A stretch of DNA of 64,000 nt from Saccharopolyspora flava (GTDB taxonomy: Bacteria; Actinomycetota; Actinomycetes; Mycobacteriales; Pseudonocardiaceae): assembly GCF_900116135.1 (NCBI RefSeq), contig NZ_FOZX01000005.1:243745-307744 (forward strand), in the 5' to 3' direction. Shown here piece after piece: positions 46,115 through 54,681 of this stretch. Made by a program: the position numbers and the translations under genes. Under the pieces are notes generated by a model. The model made no database searches. It was not told where the DNA came from and was given only the letters and a program-made list of their open reading frames with translations. How positions within the stretch are numbered: position 1 is the first letter of the stretch; the number at the start of each line of letters is the position of its first letter.

Positions 46115-47603
46115 CGGCGTGTTCCTTCCTTCCCGCCCGGCGGCGGGCCAGCAGGGGAGTGATGAGCGCGGCCGCGGCCAGGGCCAGGATCACCACGGCG
46201 ATCGGTCGGGTGGCCAGCAGCGCCAGGTTGCCGTCGAAGATCGCCGAGGACTGCACCAGCGCTTTCTCCAGCAGACCCCCGATGACCACCCCGACCACCA
46301 GCGGCGCCATCGGCAGATCGAGGCGTTTCATGCCGTAGCCGAGCAGACCGAACACCGCCACCAGCACCACCGAGAACAGGTTGTTGTCGATGGCGAAGGC
46401 ACCGACGAAGCAGGTCATGAGGATCAGCGGGTACAGCAGCCCGTAGGGCACCCGCAGCAGCTGCGCGAACACCGGCGCCAGCGGCAGGTTGAGCACCAGC
46501 AGGATGACGTTGCCGATGAAGAACGACACCAGCAAACCCCACACCAGCTCCGGTTGTTCGGTGAACAGCAGCGGCCCGGGCTGGATGCCGTAGACCGTCA
46601 GCGCACCCAGCAGCACGGCGGTGGTGGCCCCGCCCGGGATGCCCAGGGTCAGGGTGGGGATGAAGTTGGCGTTGGCGGCGGCGTTGTTGGCGCTCTCAGG
46701 CGCGGCCACCCCCTGGATCGCGCCGTGCCCGAAGGCCGCGCGGTTGCGGGAGAGACGTTTTTCCAGCCCGTAGGCCAGAAACGACGCCAAAGTGGACCCG
46801 GCGCCGGGCAGGGTGCCCAGCGCGAACCCGACGAGGCTGCCGCGCCCGATCGCCCCCGCCGAATCCCGCACGTCCTGCCGCCGGATGACCAGGTCGCGGA
46901 AGCTCGCCCGGATCGGGCGCACCGCACCGGCCCGGATCTGGTGCAGCACCTCACCGACGGCGAACAGGCCGATGACGACCTCCACGTAGGGGATGCCGGA
47001 GAGCAGGTTGATGCTGCCGAAGGTGTAGCGGGCCTGCCCGGTTCCGGCGTCGATGCCCACGCAGGCGATCAGCACCCCCACCGCGGCCATCGCCGCGGCC
47101 CGCGCCGTGGAACCGGTCGTGAGCACCACCATCGTCACCAGCGCCAGCACCATCACCGCGAGGTTCTCCGGCGGCCCGAACCGCAACGCCACCTGCGCGA
47201 TCGGCGGCGCCACCGCCGCCAACAGCACCAGCGAGACCAGTGCGGCGGTGAACGAGCCGATCGCCGCGATCGCCAGCGCCGCACCCGCCCGGCCCTGCCG
47301 CGCCATCTGATACCCGTCCAGCGTGGTCACCACGCTGGCGGCCTCACCCGGGGTCGACAGCAGCACCGAGGTGATCGTGCCGCCGTACTGGGCGCCGTAG
47401 TAGATACCGGCGAGCAGGATCAGGGCGGTGACGGGCTCGACGGTCAGCGTCATCGGGATCAGAATCGCCACCCCGGTCGCCGACCCCATCCCGGGCAGCA
47501 GACCGATCACGGTGCCCAGCACCACCCCGACCAGGCACCACAGCAGGTTCACCGGGGTGAGGGCCGTGGAGATCCCCAGCCACAGGTTGTCCCACATCCC
47601 CAC
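46104..47603 (-). CDS. tctA: Tripartite tricarboxylate transporter permease, TctA family
   Basis: A 499-residue membrane protein with about twelve hydrophobic segments and the TctA motifs PGMGSATGVAILIPMTL near the start and TLPGAGSTLASFLAYGLEK in the middle. It forms the transport channel with TctB and takes substrate from TctC. The GTG at 47603 follows tctB by 14 bases; an ATG two codons later is an alternative. Confidence 0.93.
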   Translation of the reverse strand: MGMWDNLWLGISTALTPVNLLWCLVGVVLGTVIGLLPGMGSATGVAILIPMTLTVEPVTALILLAGIYYGAQYGGTITSVLLSTPGEAASVVTTLDGYQMARQGRAGAALAIAAIGSFTAALVSLVLLAAVAPPIAQVALRFGPPENLAVMVLALVTMVVLTTGSTARAAAMAAVGVLIACVGIDAGTGQARYTFGSINLLSGIPYVEVVIGLFAVGEVLHQIRAGAVRPIRASFRDLVIRRQDVRDSAGAIGRGSLVGFALGTLPGAGSTLASFLAYGLEKRLSRNRAAFGHGAIQGVAAPESANNAAANANFIPTLTLGIPGGATTAVLLGALTVYGIQPGPLLFTEQPELVWGLLVSFFIGNVILLVLNLPLAPVFAQLLRVPYGLLYPLILMTCFVGAFAIDNNLFSVVLVAVFGLLGYGMKRLDLPMAPLVVGVVIGGLLEKALVQSSAIFDGNLALLATRPIAVVILALAAAALITPLLARRRAGRKEHADVR

Positions 47604-47617
47604 TCACCTCCTTCCCA

Positions 47618-48085
47618 CTAGCCGAAAAGCCCCGTCGGCAGCGGCACCGCCAGCAGCACCCGGAAGATCACCCACACCGCCGCACCCGCGGCCACCGCGA
47701 ACACCAGCGACGACCACGGATTCCGGCCCTCCAGCCAGGCCGAGATCACCCACACCAACCCGGTCAGCGCCGGCACCAGCCCGATCACCGGCACCAAGGC
47801 CAGGGCGGCGACCAGCAGCACCAGCACGCGCCGCAGGATCCACGCCCGCCTCGCCGGAGTCCGCCCCGCCTCATCCACGTCCTCCGCCTGCGGCGCGGCC
47901 TCGGCGACCGGGCGGCCCAGCAGCTGCGCGGCCGAGAGCACCGCCAGCACCAACCCCGCGGCCAGCGGCATGAACCCCGGCCCGATGCGGCCCTGCTCAC
48001 CGAACACCCCGTAGACCGGTGCCGACACCGCCGCGGCCGCACCCAGCACCACCAGCAGCGTCCACAACCAGCGCTGCGCGTTCAT
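47618..48085 (-). CDS. tctB: Tripartite tricarboxylate transporter small membrane subunit, TctB family
   Basis: A 155-residue protein with four hydrophobic segments (WLWTLLVVLGAAAAVSAPVYG; GPGFMPLAAGLVLAVLSAAQLLG; RVLVLLVAALALVPVIGLVPALTG; LVFAVAAGAAVWVIFRVLL), the TctB layout with IGPGFMPL conserved. Its ATG overlaps the tctC stop as ATGA. Partner of TctA. Confidence 0.9.
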   Translation of the reverse strand: MNAQRWLWTLLVVLGAAAAVSAPVYGVFGEQGRIGPGFMPLAAGLVLAVLSAAQLLGRPVAEAAPQAEDVDEAGRTPARRAWILRRVLVLLVAALALVPVIGLVPALTGLVWVISAWLEGRNPWSSLVFAVAAGAAVWVIFRVLLAVPLPTGLFG

Positions 48086-49041
48086 CGCCCCACCACCTCC
48101 GAGATCTCCCGCTGCGCGCGGGCGAGGTAGGCGCCGAAATCGGCACCGAAGGCCGGGCGGGCCTGCAGGAACTCCGAGGCCACGTAGTCGCGGTAGGCCT
48201 GCGATCCGGCGAAGCGGCGCGCCGCGGCGAGCCAGAACTCCCGCGCCGCCGGGTGCAACCGGCCGGGCGCGATGATCCCCCGGAACTGCGCGAAGACCAC
48301 CGGCACGCCCTGCTCCACCGACGTCGGAATCCCGGCGAGCTCGGGGTAGGGGTAGCGCTGGTCGGCGAACACGCACAGCGCCTTGAGCCGCCCGGCCCGC
48401 AGCTGGCCGATGACCTCGCTGGGGTTGAGGGAGGCGAGTTCGACCTGCCCGCCCAGCACCGCGGCCATCGACTCGCCACCGCCCTCGTAGGGCACGGTGT
48501 CGATGTCGGCGCCGGTGGCCGCGCGGATCTGGGAGAACACCACCGCGTCCGGGCCCATCGCCCCGGAGATCGCCGCCAGCACCCGCCGCCGGTGTGCCTG
48601 GGACACGGCCTCGGCGCAGCTCGACAGCGGCGAGTCGGGGCGGGCCACCAGCAGCGTGAAGTCCTCACCGACCTTCATGATCGGCGTGAACGAGCGGTGC
48701 GAGAACGCCACCCGCACCGACGCCGGCAGCGACAGCAGTGACGTCTCGGTGGCCAGCAGGTAGTTCGGCGACCCGGCCTTGCCCACGAGGTAGGAGTAGC
48801 CGACCGCGCCCTGCCCGCCTTCGCGGTTGTCGACGCTGATCGACAACCCCGGGCTCGTCGCCACCAGCCCGTCGGCCACCGCCCGCCCGGCGATGTCGCT
48901 GCCGCCACCGGCGGCGAACGGCACCACCATCGTCACCGGGCCCACCGGCCGATCCGCCCCGGCCGCGTCCTGGGAGGCCGACCCGGCCGAACACCCCGAC
49001 ACCAGCAGCACCACCACCGCGATCACCGCCACCGCACGCAT
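48082..49041 (-). CDS. tctC: Tripartite tricarboxylate transporter substrate-binding lipoprotein, TctC family
   Basis: A 319-residue solute-binding protein with a lipoprotein signal (VVLLVSGCSAG, lipid-modified Cys17). The Bug/TctC fold begins at VTMVVPFAAGGGSDIAGRAVAD, a region that binds the carboxylates of the ligand. It delivers di- or tricarboxylates or aromatic acids to TctAB. It is 35 bases after the CoA-transferase gene in the same operon, suggesting that the imported acid is CoA-activated. Confidence 0.92.
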   Translation of the reverse strand: MRAVAVIAVVVLLVSGCSAGSASQDAAGADRPVGPVTMVVPFAAGGGSDIAGRAVADGLVATSPGLSISVDNREGGQGAVGYSYLVGKAGSPNYLLATETSLLSLPASVRVAFSHRSFTPIMKVGEDFTLLVARPDSPLSSCAEAVSQAHRRRVLAAISGAMGPDAVVFSQIRAATGADIDTVPYEGGGESMAAVLGGQVELASLNPSEVIGQLRAGRLKALCVFADQRYPYPELAGIPTSVEQGVPVVFAQFRGIIAPGRLHPAAREFWLAAARRFAGSQAYRDYVASEFLQARPAFGADFGAYLARAQREISEVVGR

Positions 49042-49076
49042 CGCTCCTCCTCGAGCTCGCGTCGCGAGAACTCACC

Positions 49077-50309
49077 TCACCGGCACACTCCCGCCGCCAC
49101 CCACGCGGCGACCTGCTCCCGGTCCCAGCCGAGCTCGGCCAGCACCTGCCCGGTGTGCTCACCGAGCACCGGGCCCGCCGCGTCCCGGCGAGCCGGGGTC
49201 TGCGACAGCCGCATCGGCGACCCGATCTGACGCACCGCCCCCAACTCCGAATGCGGCGCGTCCCAGAAGAACCCCCGCTCGGTCAGGTGCGCATCGGTGA
49301 ACACCTGCGCGGTCTCGGCGATCGGCGCGCACGGCACCCCCGCCTCGACCAGCACCTCCACGATCCGATCGGTCTCCCACCCGCTGGTGGTCTCCTCGAT
49401 GGCGGCGATGAGCTCGGCCCGGTGGTGGTAGCGGTCGTAGGACGAGCCGTAGCGCTCATCGTCGAGCAACGACTCCAGCCCCAGCGCCCGGCAGAACGCC
49501 GGCCACGTCTTGGCCGTGGTCGCCCCGACCGTCACCCACCCGTTGCGGGTGCGAATCGCCTGGTACGGGGCGCTGTTCTGATGCGCCGAGCCGTGCTTGG
49601 CACCGGACTCGCCGGTGGCGAAGAACGTCCCGGCCTCCCACACCGCCAACGACGCACCGGCCTCGAACAACGACACGTCCGCGCACTGGCCCCGGCCGGT
49701 GGATTCCCGCGCCCGCAGCCCGGCCATCGCGCTCATCGCCGCGTAGAGCCCGCACACCAGGTCACACACCGGCACCCCGACCTTCACCGGGGCGCCCCCG
49801 GGTTCGCCGGTGATGCTCATCAGCCCGGCGCGGGCCTGGGCCATGATGTCCAGCCCCGGCTGGGCGGCCAGCGGACCGTCCTGGCCCCACCCCGACACCG
49901 CCACGTACACCAGCCGGGGGAAGCGTTCGGTGAGCTGCTCGGGCCCGAACCCCAACGCGCGCAACGCCCCCGGCCGCAGGTTCTCGATGAGCACGTCCGC
50001 CGAGTCCAGCAGCGATTCCAGAACCCGCTTGCCGTCGGCGGTCTTGAGGTCCAGGGCCACGGAGCGCTTGTTGCGGTTGAGCCGCACGAAGGGGGAGGAG
50101 TGGCCGTCGAGGAACGGGCCGGTCTGGCGCACCGGGTCGCCCCCGGTGGGGTTTTCGACCTTGATGACCTCGGCACCGAGGTCGGCCAGCTGCATCGCCG
50201 CGTAGGGGGCGGCCATGAACGCGCCGATCTCCACCACGCGCACCCCGGTCAGCGGCGCGGTCTCGGATCGGGTGGTCTCGGATCGGGTGGTCTCGGAACG
50301 GGTTGGCAC
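49077..50309 (-). CDS. CaiB/BaiF family (type III) CoA-transferase
   Basis: A 410-residue CoA-transferase with VVEIGAFMAAPYAAMQLADLGAEVIKVE near the start, LNRNKRSVALDLK, and the expected catalytic Asp183 (PVCDLVCGLYAA). It moves CoA between carboxylic acids, probably charging the acid imported by the adjacent Tct system. The GTG at 50309 has GGGAGG eight bases ahead, so the odd start (three ETTRS-type repeats from a 15-base tandem repeat) is probably translated. First gene of the operon frc-like/tctC/tctB/tctA/crotonase. Confidence 0.9.
   Translation of the reverse strand: MPTRSETTRSETTRSETAPLTGVRVVEIGAFMAAPYAAMQLADLGAEVIKVENPTGGDPVRQTGPFLDGHSSPFVRLNRNKRSVALDLKTADGKRVLESLLDSADVLIENLRPGALRALGFGPEQLTERFPRLVYVAVSGWGQDGPLAAQPGLDIMAQARAGLMSITGEPGGAPVKVGVPVCDLVCGLYAAMSAMAGLRARESTGRGQCADVSLFEAGASLAVWEAGTFFATGESGAKHGSAHQNSAPYQAIRTRNGWVTVGATTAKTWPAFCRALGLESLLDDERYGSSYDRYHHRAELIAAIEETTSGWETDRIVEVLVEAGVPCAPIAETAQVFTDAHLTERGFFWDAPHSELGAVRQIGSPMRLSQTPARRDAAGPVLGEHTGQVLAELGWDREQVAAWVAAGVCR
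50259..50303. repeat. 15-bp tandem repeat in the CoA-transferase N-terminus
   Basis: Three abutting 15-base units (GGTCTCGGATCGGGT twice, then one with a single change), encoding RSETT repeats on the minus strand. Units are a multiple of three, so changes in copy number would keep the frame. Confidence 0.85.
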
Positions 50310-50387
50310 CTGCCACGCCTCCCACCGTCGTCGGTGATCCGCCGTTTCGGGCGACCGGCGATGACCGTGATCGGCATCACCTGACTT

Positions 50388-50397
50388 TTGTCTACAG
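50388..50397. promoter_or_regulatory. Possible GntR operator TTGTCTACAG
   Basis: TTGT-CT-ACAG differs from the FadR-subfamily pattern TNGT/ACNA at one base. A second inverted repeat, GTCAG-N7-CTGAC, follows at 50400-50416. Both lie between the divergent CoA-transferase operon and the GntR gene. Confidence 0.35.
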
Positions 50398-50502
50398 CAG
50401 TCAGATCATGGCTGACAAGCTCGGCCACGCAGGTTGCTCCACCCGAGGCAATAGGATCGCGCCCACCAACATCGCGCCCCGCGCGAAGGAGACGACGTCA
50501 CC

Positions 50503-51261
50503 GTGGACACCACCAGCAGCAGCGCCCCGCACATCACCGGGCCACCCAGCCTCGTCGAACTCGCCGCGGCCACCCTGCGGCGCATGATCGTCGGCGGCGA
50601 CCTGCTCTGCGGTCAACGCATCGTGGAAAACCGCCTCACCGGCGAACTCGGCATCTCCCGGCCACCCCTGCGCGAAGCCCTGCGCGTCCTCGAACGCGAA
50701 GGCCTCGTCCGCCAAGTCCCCCGCAAAGGCGTCATCGTCACCCCGCTGACGCTGCACGACGTCTACGAGATCTGCACCCTGCGCGCCGAATTCGAACGCC
50801 TGGCCATCCGCCTCGGCGTCCCGGTCACCGACCCCGCCCGACGCGCCCGCTGCCACCAGGCCCTGCACGCCATGAGCACCGCCGCCGCGGCCGGCGACCG
50901 CCCCGCCTACCTCGAGCGCTCCTTCGAATTCCACGTCTCGATCGTCGGCCTGTCCGGCCACGCCCGCCTCGAAGAGGCCTACCGCTCCCTGCACCTGCAA
51001 CTCATGCTCTCGATGGCCCTCAACCGCCGCGCCCGCGAGGACCACGAGAACCTCGACGGCGACGTCGCCCGCCACACCCACCTGCTCGAGATCATCGACA
51101 GCGGCGACCCCGACGCCGTCCTGCACGCCCTGGCCACCCACGGCGACCGCAGCTTCCTCGACGGCATCGAGAACACCCTCGACGGACACACCGACGTCGC
51201 CCTGACCTGGCTCGCCCAGCAACGCACCCACCAGGACACCACCAGGAAGGAAACCCCGTGA
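50503..51261 (+). CDS. GntR-family (FadR/FCD) regulator
   Basis: A 252-residue regulator with winged helix (about 15-85, ISRPPLREALRVLEREGLV) and an FCD domain (EFERLAIRLG, RSFEFHVSIVGLSGH, RHTHLLEIIDSGD). GTG start. It is divergent from the CoA-transferase/Tct operon, which it probably controls together with its own operon. Its stop overlaps the next start as GTGA. Confidence 0.9.
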   Translation: MDTTSSSAPHITGPPSLVELAAATLRRMIVGGDLLCGQRIVENRLTGELGISRPPLREALRVLEREGLVRQVPRKGVIVTPLTLHDVYEICTLRAEFERLAIRLGVPVTDPARRARCHQALHAMSTAAAAGDRPAYLERSFEFHVSIVGLSGHARLEEAYRSLHLQLMLSMALNRRAREDHENLDGDVARHTHLLEIIDSGDPDAVLHALATHGDRSFLDGIENTLDGHTDVALTWLAQQRTHQDTTRKETP

Positions 51262-51779
51262 ACGACCCGCTGACCCTCACCGTCGACGGCGCCACACCCC
51301 ACATCGACCCCGAGGCCTTCATCGCCCCCGGCACCAGCCTCATCGGACAGCTCACCATCGCCGCCCGCGCCAGCATCTGGTACGGCGCGGTGCTGCGCGC
51401 CGACCAGGAAACCATCACCATCGGCGAGGCCACCAACATCCAGGACGGCACCGTCATCCACGCCGACCCCGGATTCCCCGCCGACATCCACCCCGAGGTC
51501 ACCGTCGGCCACCGCGCCGTCCTGCACGGCTGCACCGTCGAAACCGGCAGCCTCATCGGCATGGGCTCGGTCGTGCTCAACGGCGCCCGCATCGGCGCCG
51601 GATCCCTCGTCGCCGCCGGCGCCGTCGTCCTGGAAGGCACCCAGATCCCGCCCGGCTCCCTGGTCGCCGGCACCCCCGGCAAGGTCCGCCGCGAACTCAC
51701 CGACGACGAACAAGCCGCCCTCAAGCTCTCCGTCGAGCAATACCTCAACCTCGCCGCCAAGCACCGCAAAGCCCTCTGA
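51258..51779 (+). CDS. Gamma-carbonic anhydrase-like hexapeptide-repeat protein
   Basis: A 173-residue left-handed beta-helix protein of the YrdA/PaaY/gamma-CA group: SIWYGAVLRADQETITIGEATNIQDGTVIHAD, then VTVGHRAVLHGCTVE and GMGSVVLNGARIG. His residues in VIHAD and VGHRAVLHG would bind the metal. Relatives include carbonic anhydrases and thioesterases acting on CoA by-products, the latter attractive beside a CoA-transferase operon. GTG start with AGGAAGG ahead, translationally coupled to the GntR gene. Confidence 0.88.
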   Translation: MNDPLTLTVDGATPHIDPEAFIAPGTSLIGQLTIAARASIWYGAVLRADQETITIGEATNIQDGTVIHADPGFPADIHPEVTVGHRAVLHGCTVETGSLIGMGSVVLNGARIGAGSLVAAGAVVLEGTQIPPGSLVAGTPGKVRRELTDDEQAALKLSVEQYLNLAAKHRKAL

Positions 51780-51798
51780 CCCACCCCGGGAGAGCACC

Positions 51799-52332
51799 GT
51801 GACCAGCGCCTACGACATCCCCGTCACCACCGCCGAGGGCACCAGCGTCCCGCTGCGCGACTACGCCGGAACACTGACCCTCATCGTCAACGTCGCCAGC
51901 AAATGCGGCCTCACCCCGCAGTACGAGGGCCTGGAAGCCCTCCACCGCGACTACGCCGACAAAGGCCTGCGCATCGTCGGATTCCCCTGCAACCAATTCC
52001 TCGGCCAGGAACCCGGAACCGACGACGAGATCCAGGAGTTCTGCCGCCTCACCTACGACGTCACCTTCCCCGTCCTCGGCAAGATCGACGTCAACGGCCC
52101 CGACGCGGCACCCCTGTACGCGCACCTGCGCGCCGAAGCCCCCGGCGACTGGGGCCCGCACCACGGCGAGTTCTACGACAAGCTCAACACCATCACCCCG
52201 GCCACCGAACCCGGCGACATCGTCTGGAACTTCACCAAGTTCCTCCTCGACGACCAAGGCACGGTCCTCACCCGCTACGAACCCCCGGTCACCCCCGACG
52301 ACATCAAAAAAGACCTCCAGCACCACCTCTGA
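51799..52332 (+). CDS. Glutathione peroxidase family (thioredoxin-dependent) peroxidase
   Basis: A 177-residue peroxidase with the catalytic Cys36 in NVASKCGLTPQYEGL, Gln/Asn in FPCNQFLGQEPG and a Trp-Asn pair in WNFTKFL. It has Cys in place of selenocysteine and a further Cys (EFCRLTYDV) that could be resolving; such enzymes generally use thioredoxin. Third gene after the GntR and gamma-CA genes, 19 bases downstream. Confidence 0.92.
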   Translation: MTSAYDIPVTTAEGTSVPLRDYAGTLTLIVNVASKCGLTPQYEGLEALHRDYADKGLRIVGFPCNQFLGQEPGTDDEIQEFCRLTYDVTFPVLGKIDVNGPDAAPLYAHLRAEAPGDWGPHHGEFYDKLNTITPATEPGDIVWNFTKFLLDDQGTVLTRYEPPVTPDDIKKDLQHHL

Positions 52333-52340
52333 CACCGGCC

Positions 52341-52376
52341 GTCTTGGCCGCACCCCTTCATCGGCGCGGCCAAGAC
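52341..52376 (+). terminator. Hairpin after the glutathione peroxidase gene
   Basis: An 11-base-pair stem (52341-52351 with 52366-52376) and a 14-base loop, eight bases after the stop. Confidence 0.75.
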
Positions 52377-52410
52377 CCTCCCGGCCCCCATCGCTCCTAT
52401 CCTGAGACCG

Positions 52411-53046
52411 ATGAGACCGCCAGGACTGCGGAGGCGCATCGACGAGCTGCGGCGAGAACAACAACGCCACGCCGCAGCTCACCCCGAACGGGAGTGGCTG
52501 CGCACCGCGGCGCGGTTCCTGCACGGATGCGCACTGCTCGGCTACGGCGACGTCGGCGCCACCAGCCTCGTGCAGGCCTACCAGCGGGTCCTGGCCGCCG
52601 ACCGGCCCGGACAACAGCGGGGCAGCGGCACCTGGCCCCGCCACGCCCTGGAAATCATGCGGCAGTTGCACCAACCCCTGCACGAGGTGGCCGCCCAGCC
52701 ACAACGCCACGCCGCACGCGACGACCAGATCGCCACACCAGTGCTGCTGCGAGTCCCGGCCACCGTCGTCCTCGGCCGCACCGGCCCGGACACCCACTTC
52801 CCGCTGGCCCTCCTCAACGCCGCGGGAGCACTCGCCCAGCACGCCATCACCGCCTACGAAGCGCTCACCTTCGTCTGCGCCGCAGGCCACTACGAACCCG
52901 ACCACGCACCCATGCCCTCGATGCGCGCACTGCGCACCCGCTACGAAGACCACCCCGCACAACGACCCGCACTCGCCACCGAGATCAGCACCCACCTGCG
53001 ATCCTTCGAAGCAGACCTGCGCCAGCGGTGGCGAACCGCCACCTAG
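52411..53046 (+). CDS. Hypothetical protein
   Basis: A 211-residue soluble protein, mainly helical, rich in Arg, His and Ala. No domain recognised. An N-terminal Arg/Glu helix (RRRIDELRREQQRH) precedes a body with TWPRHALEIMRQLHQPLHEV and a segment FPLALLNAAGALAQHAITAYEALTFV. It has its own upstream hairpin boundary and ends overlapping the convergent methyltransferase gene by four bases. Its reading frame is convincing because of convergent packing and normal codon bias. Confidence 0.65.
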   Translation: MRPPGLRRRIDELRREQQRHAAAHPEREWLRTAARFLHGCALLGYGDVGATSLVQAYQRVLAADRPGQQRGSGTWPRHALEIMRQLHQPLHEVAAQPQRHAARDDQIATPVLLRVPATVVLGRTGPDTHFPLALLNAAGALAQHAITAYEALTFVCAAGHYEPDHAPMPSMRALRTRYEDHPAQRPALATEISTHLRSFEADLRQRWRTAT

Positions 53047-53807
53047 ACCCGCCGGCCGCAGGCCACCGTCGCGTCGAGGTCCTCGTTCCGGGAGAGCTGG
53101 ACGCTCAAACCCGCCGCGCGCATGAGACCCGCCGTGCCCTCCGCCTGCTGCAGGGAGGTCTCCACCAGCAGCACCCCGCCGGGGGCCAGCCAGCGCGGGG
53201 CCTCGGCGATCACCCGCGCCTGGACTGCCAGGCCATCGGCACCACCGTCCAACGCCGCGCGGGGTTCGTGATCGCGAGCCTCCGGCGGCATCAGCGCCAC
53301 CGCGTCACTGGGCACGTAAGGGGCGTTGGCCGTCATCACCCGCACCCGCCCGGCCAGATCGCGGGGGAGAGGCGACAGCAGATCCCCCGTCAGCACCTCA
53401 CCCTCCGCGACGTTCACCCGCGCGCACGCCGTCGCGCGCTCATCGACATCGCACGCCCACACCACCGTCCCCGGGCACTCCGCCTGCACGGCCGCGGCCA
53501 CCGCACCCGACCCGCAGCACACGTCCACGACCACCGAACCCGAAACCACCTGCTCGACAGCGAGTTCGACCAGGTGCTCGCTGCGCCGCCGCGGCACGAA
53601 CACCCCCGGCGCCACCACGATCCGCAAACCCCGGAACCACGCCCACCCCAGCACCTGCTCCAACGGCAACCCCGACACCCGCGCCGCCACCCACCGCTGC
53701 AACCGCGCACCATCACCACCGGCCTCACCGACCAGCAACTCGGCCTCGTCCTCGGCGAACACGCACCCCGCCGCCCGCAACCGCGACACCACCGCGTCCC
53801 GCGACAT
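53043..53807 (-). CDS. PrmC/HemK-related protein N5-glutamine methyltransferase
   Basis: A methyltransferase of about 254 residues from the ATG at 53807. SAM motif I is VVDVCCGSGAVAAAV; the catalytic motif that is NPPY in PrmC reads NAPYVPSDAV, as in the PrmC-related branch. FVPRRRSEHLVELAV is the conserved block before motif I. PrmC methylates the GGQ glutamine of release factors; this branch is probably specialised and its target unknown. A GTG one codon earlier is also possible. Confidence 0.82.
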   Translation of the reverse strand: MSRDAVVSRLRAAGCVFAEDEAELLVGEAGGDGARLQRWVAARVSGLPLEQVLGWAWFRGLRIVVAPGVFVPRRRSEHLVELAVEQVVSGSVVVDVCCGSGAVAAAVQAECPGTVVWACDVDERATACARVNVAEGEVLTGDLLSPLPRDLAGRVRVMTANAPYVPSDAVALMPPEARDHEPRAALDGGADGLAVQARVIAEAPRWLAPGGVLLVETSLQQAEGTAGLMRAAGLSVQLSRNEDLDATVACGRRV

Positions 53808-53924
53808 CACCACCCCAGACACCCGCCCATCCTCCCACCCACCCCGCGCAACGAAATCTGCCGCGCTCCCGGGGCACGGGAACGCGGCAGACCTCGAAGT
53901 CACGTTTTCGGTTGTGCTCAGACC

Positions 53925-54035
53925 TCAGTCACGCGGAAAGCGCGTGTAGGCCTGCGAGCGGGGGTGCCGCATCTGCGCGCGGGCACGCTCGAGTTCCCGC
54001 GTGATGCCGCCCAGCCAGCGAACCATACTTGTCAT
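53925..54035 (-). CDS. Small 36-residue ORF with strong ribosome binding site
   Basis: ATG to TGA, 37 codons: begins MTSMVRWLGGITRELERA and ends AYTRFPRD. GGAGG lies eight bases before the ATG (complement of 54044-54048). It is highly basic, with an amphipathic helix in the middle. It is too short for most gene finders. A TTGACA box is present further upstream, but no matching -10 was clear. Function unknown. Confidence 0.5.
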   Translation of the reverse strand: MTSMVRWLGGITRELERARAQMRHPRSQAYTRFPRD

Positions 54036-54269
54036 AGGGGCGTCCTCCATACTGCTCTGTAGGGACTTCATGTGGAGTTGACGGTTTCCCGCTCGTTGTC
54101 AACACCCGGATACGCGGACACCCACTTCTCCGGCCGAGTTCGTACCCGTCAACCGGGATGTCGTCGCAGGTCGTCCGCGTGTTTCAACCGTGACATAACA
54201 GAACGGTCACAACAATGAGCGGGCGGTCACACACCACCGAACGACCCCCCACACCACGCCCCGTAGCGA

Positions 54270-54530
54270 TCAGCCCGGATGCGCCCCCACCGCATCCCGC
54301 AACTCACCGGCCACCGACACATCCGACTGACGCGCACAATGCGCACAGCAGAAGAACCGCCCGCTGGCCTCCACACCATGCCCCAAAATCCGGCACCCAC
54401 AGTGCTCGCACCGCGGCGCCAACCGATGCGCCGCGCACTCGAACGAATCGAACGTGTGCACCCCACCCCCAACCGTGCGCACCTCAAAACTCATCCAGTA
54501 CTCGTTCCCGCACACCTCGCAAGTGCCCAT
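54270..54530 (-). CDS. Small Cys-rich zinc-binding (metallothionein-like) protein
   Basis: An 86-residue protein with CEVCGNEYWMSFEV, FDSFECAAHRLAP, CEHCGCRILGHGVEA and RFFCCAHCARQ: nine cysteines and several His arranged as two zinc-binding knuckles. Many actinomycete proteins of this shape are labelled metallothionein, but the real function is not established. ATG at 54530. It is divergent from the mannosidase gene. Confidence 0.8.
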   Translation of the reverse strand: MGTCEVCGNEYWMSFEVRTVGGGVHTFDSFECAAHRLAPRCEHCGCRILGHGVEASGRFFCCAHCARQSDVSVAGELRDAVGAHPG

Positions 54531-54681
54531 GACCCAACGCCTCCCACAACACGACGACGAACCAACATCGCGAGCATGCGGCCAACCCCCACCACCGGCA
54601 ACTCACACACCCCCAGCACACCCCCCACCTGTGCCAGCATGATCACCACCCAGCACCACGCACCAACCCCAGGAGCCGCAC

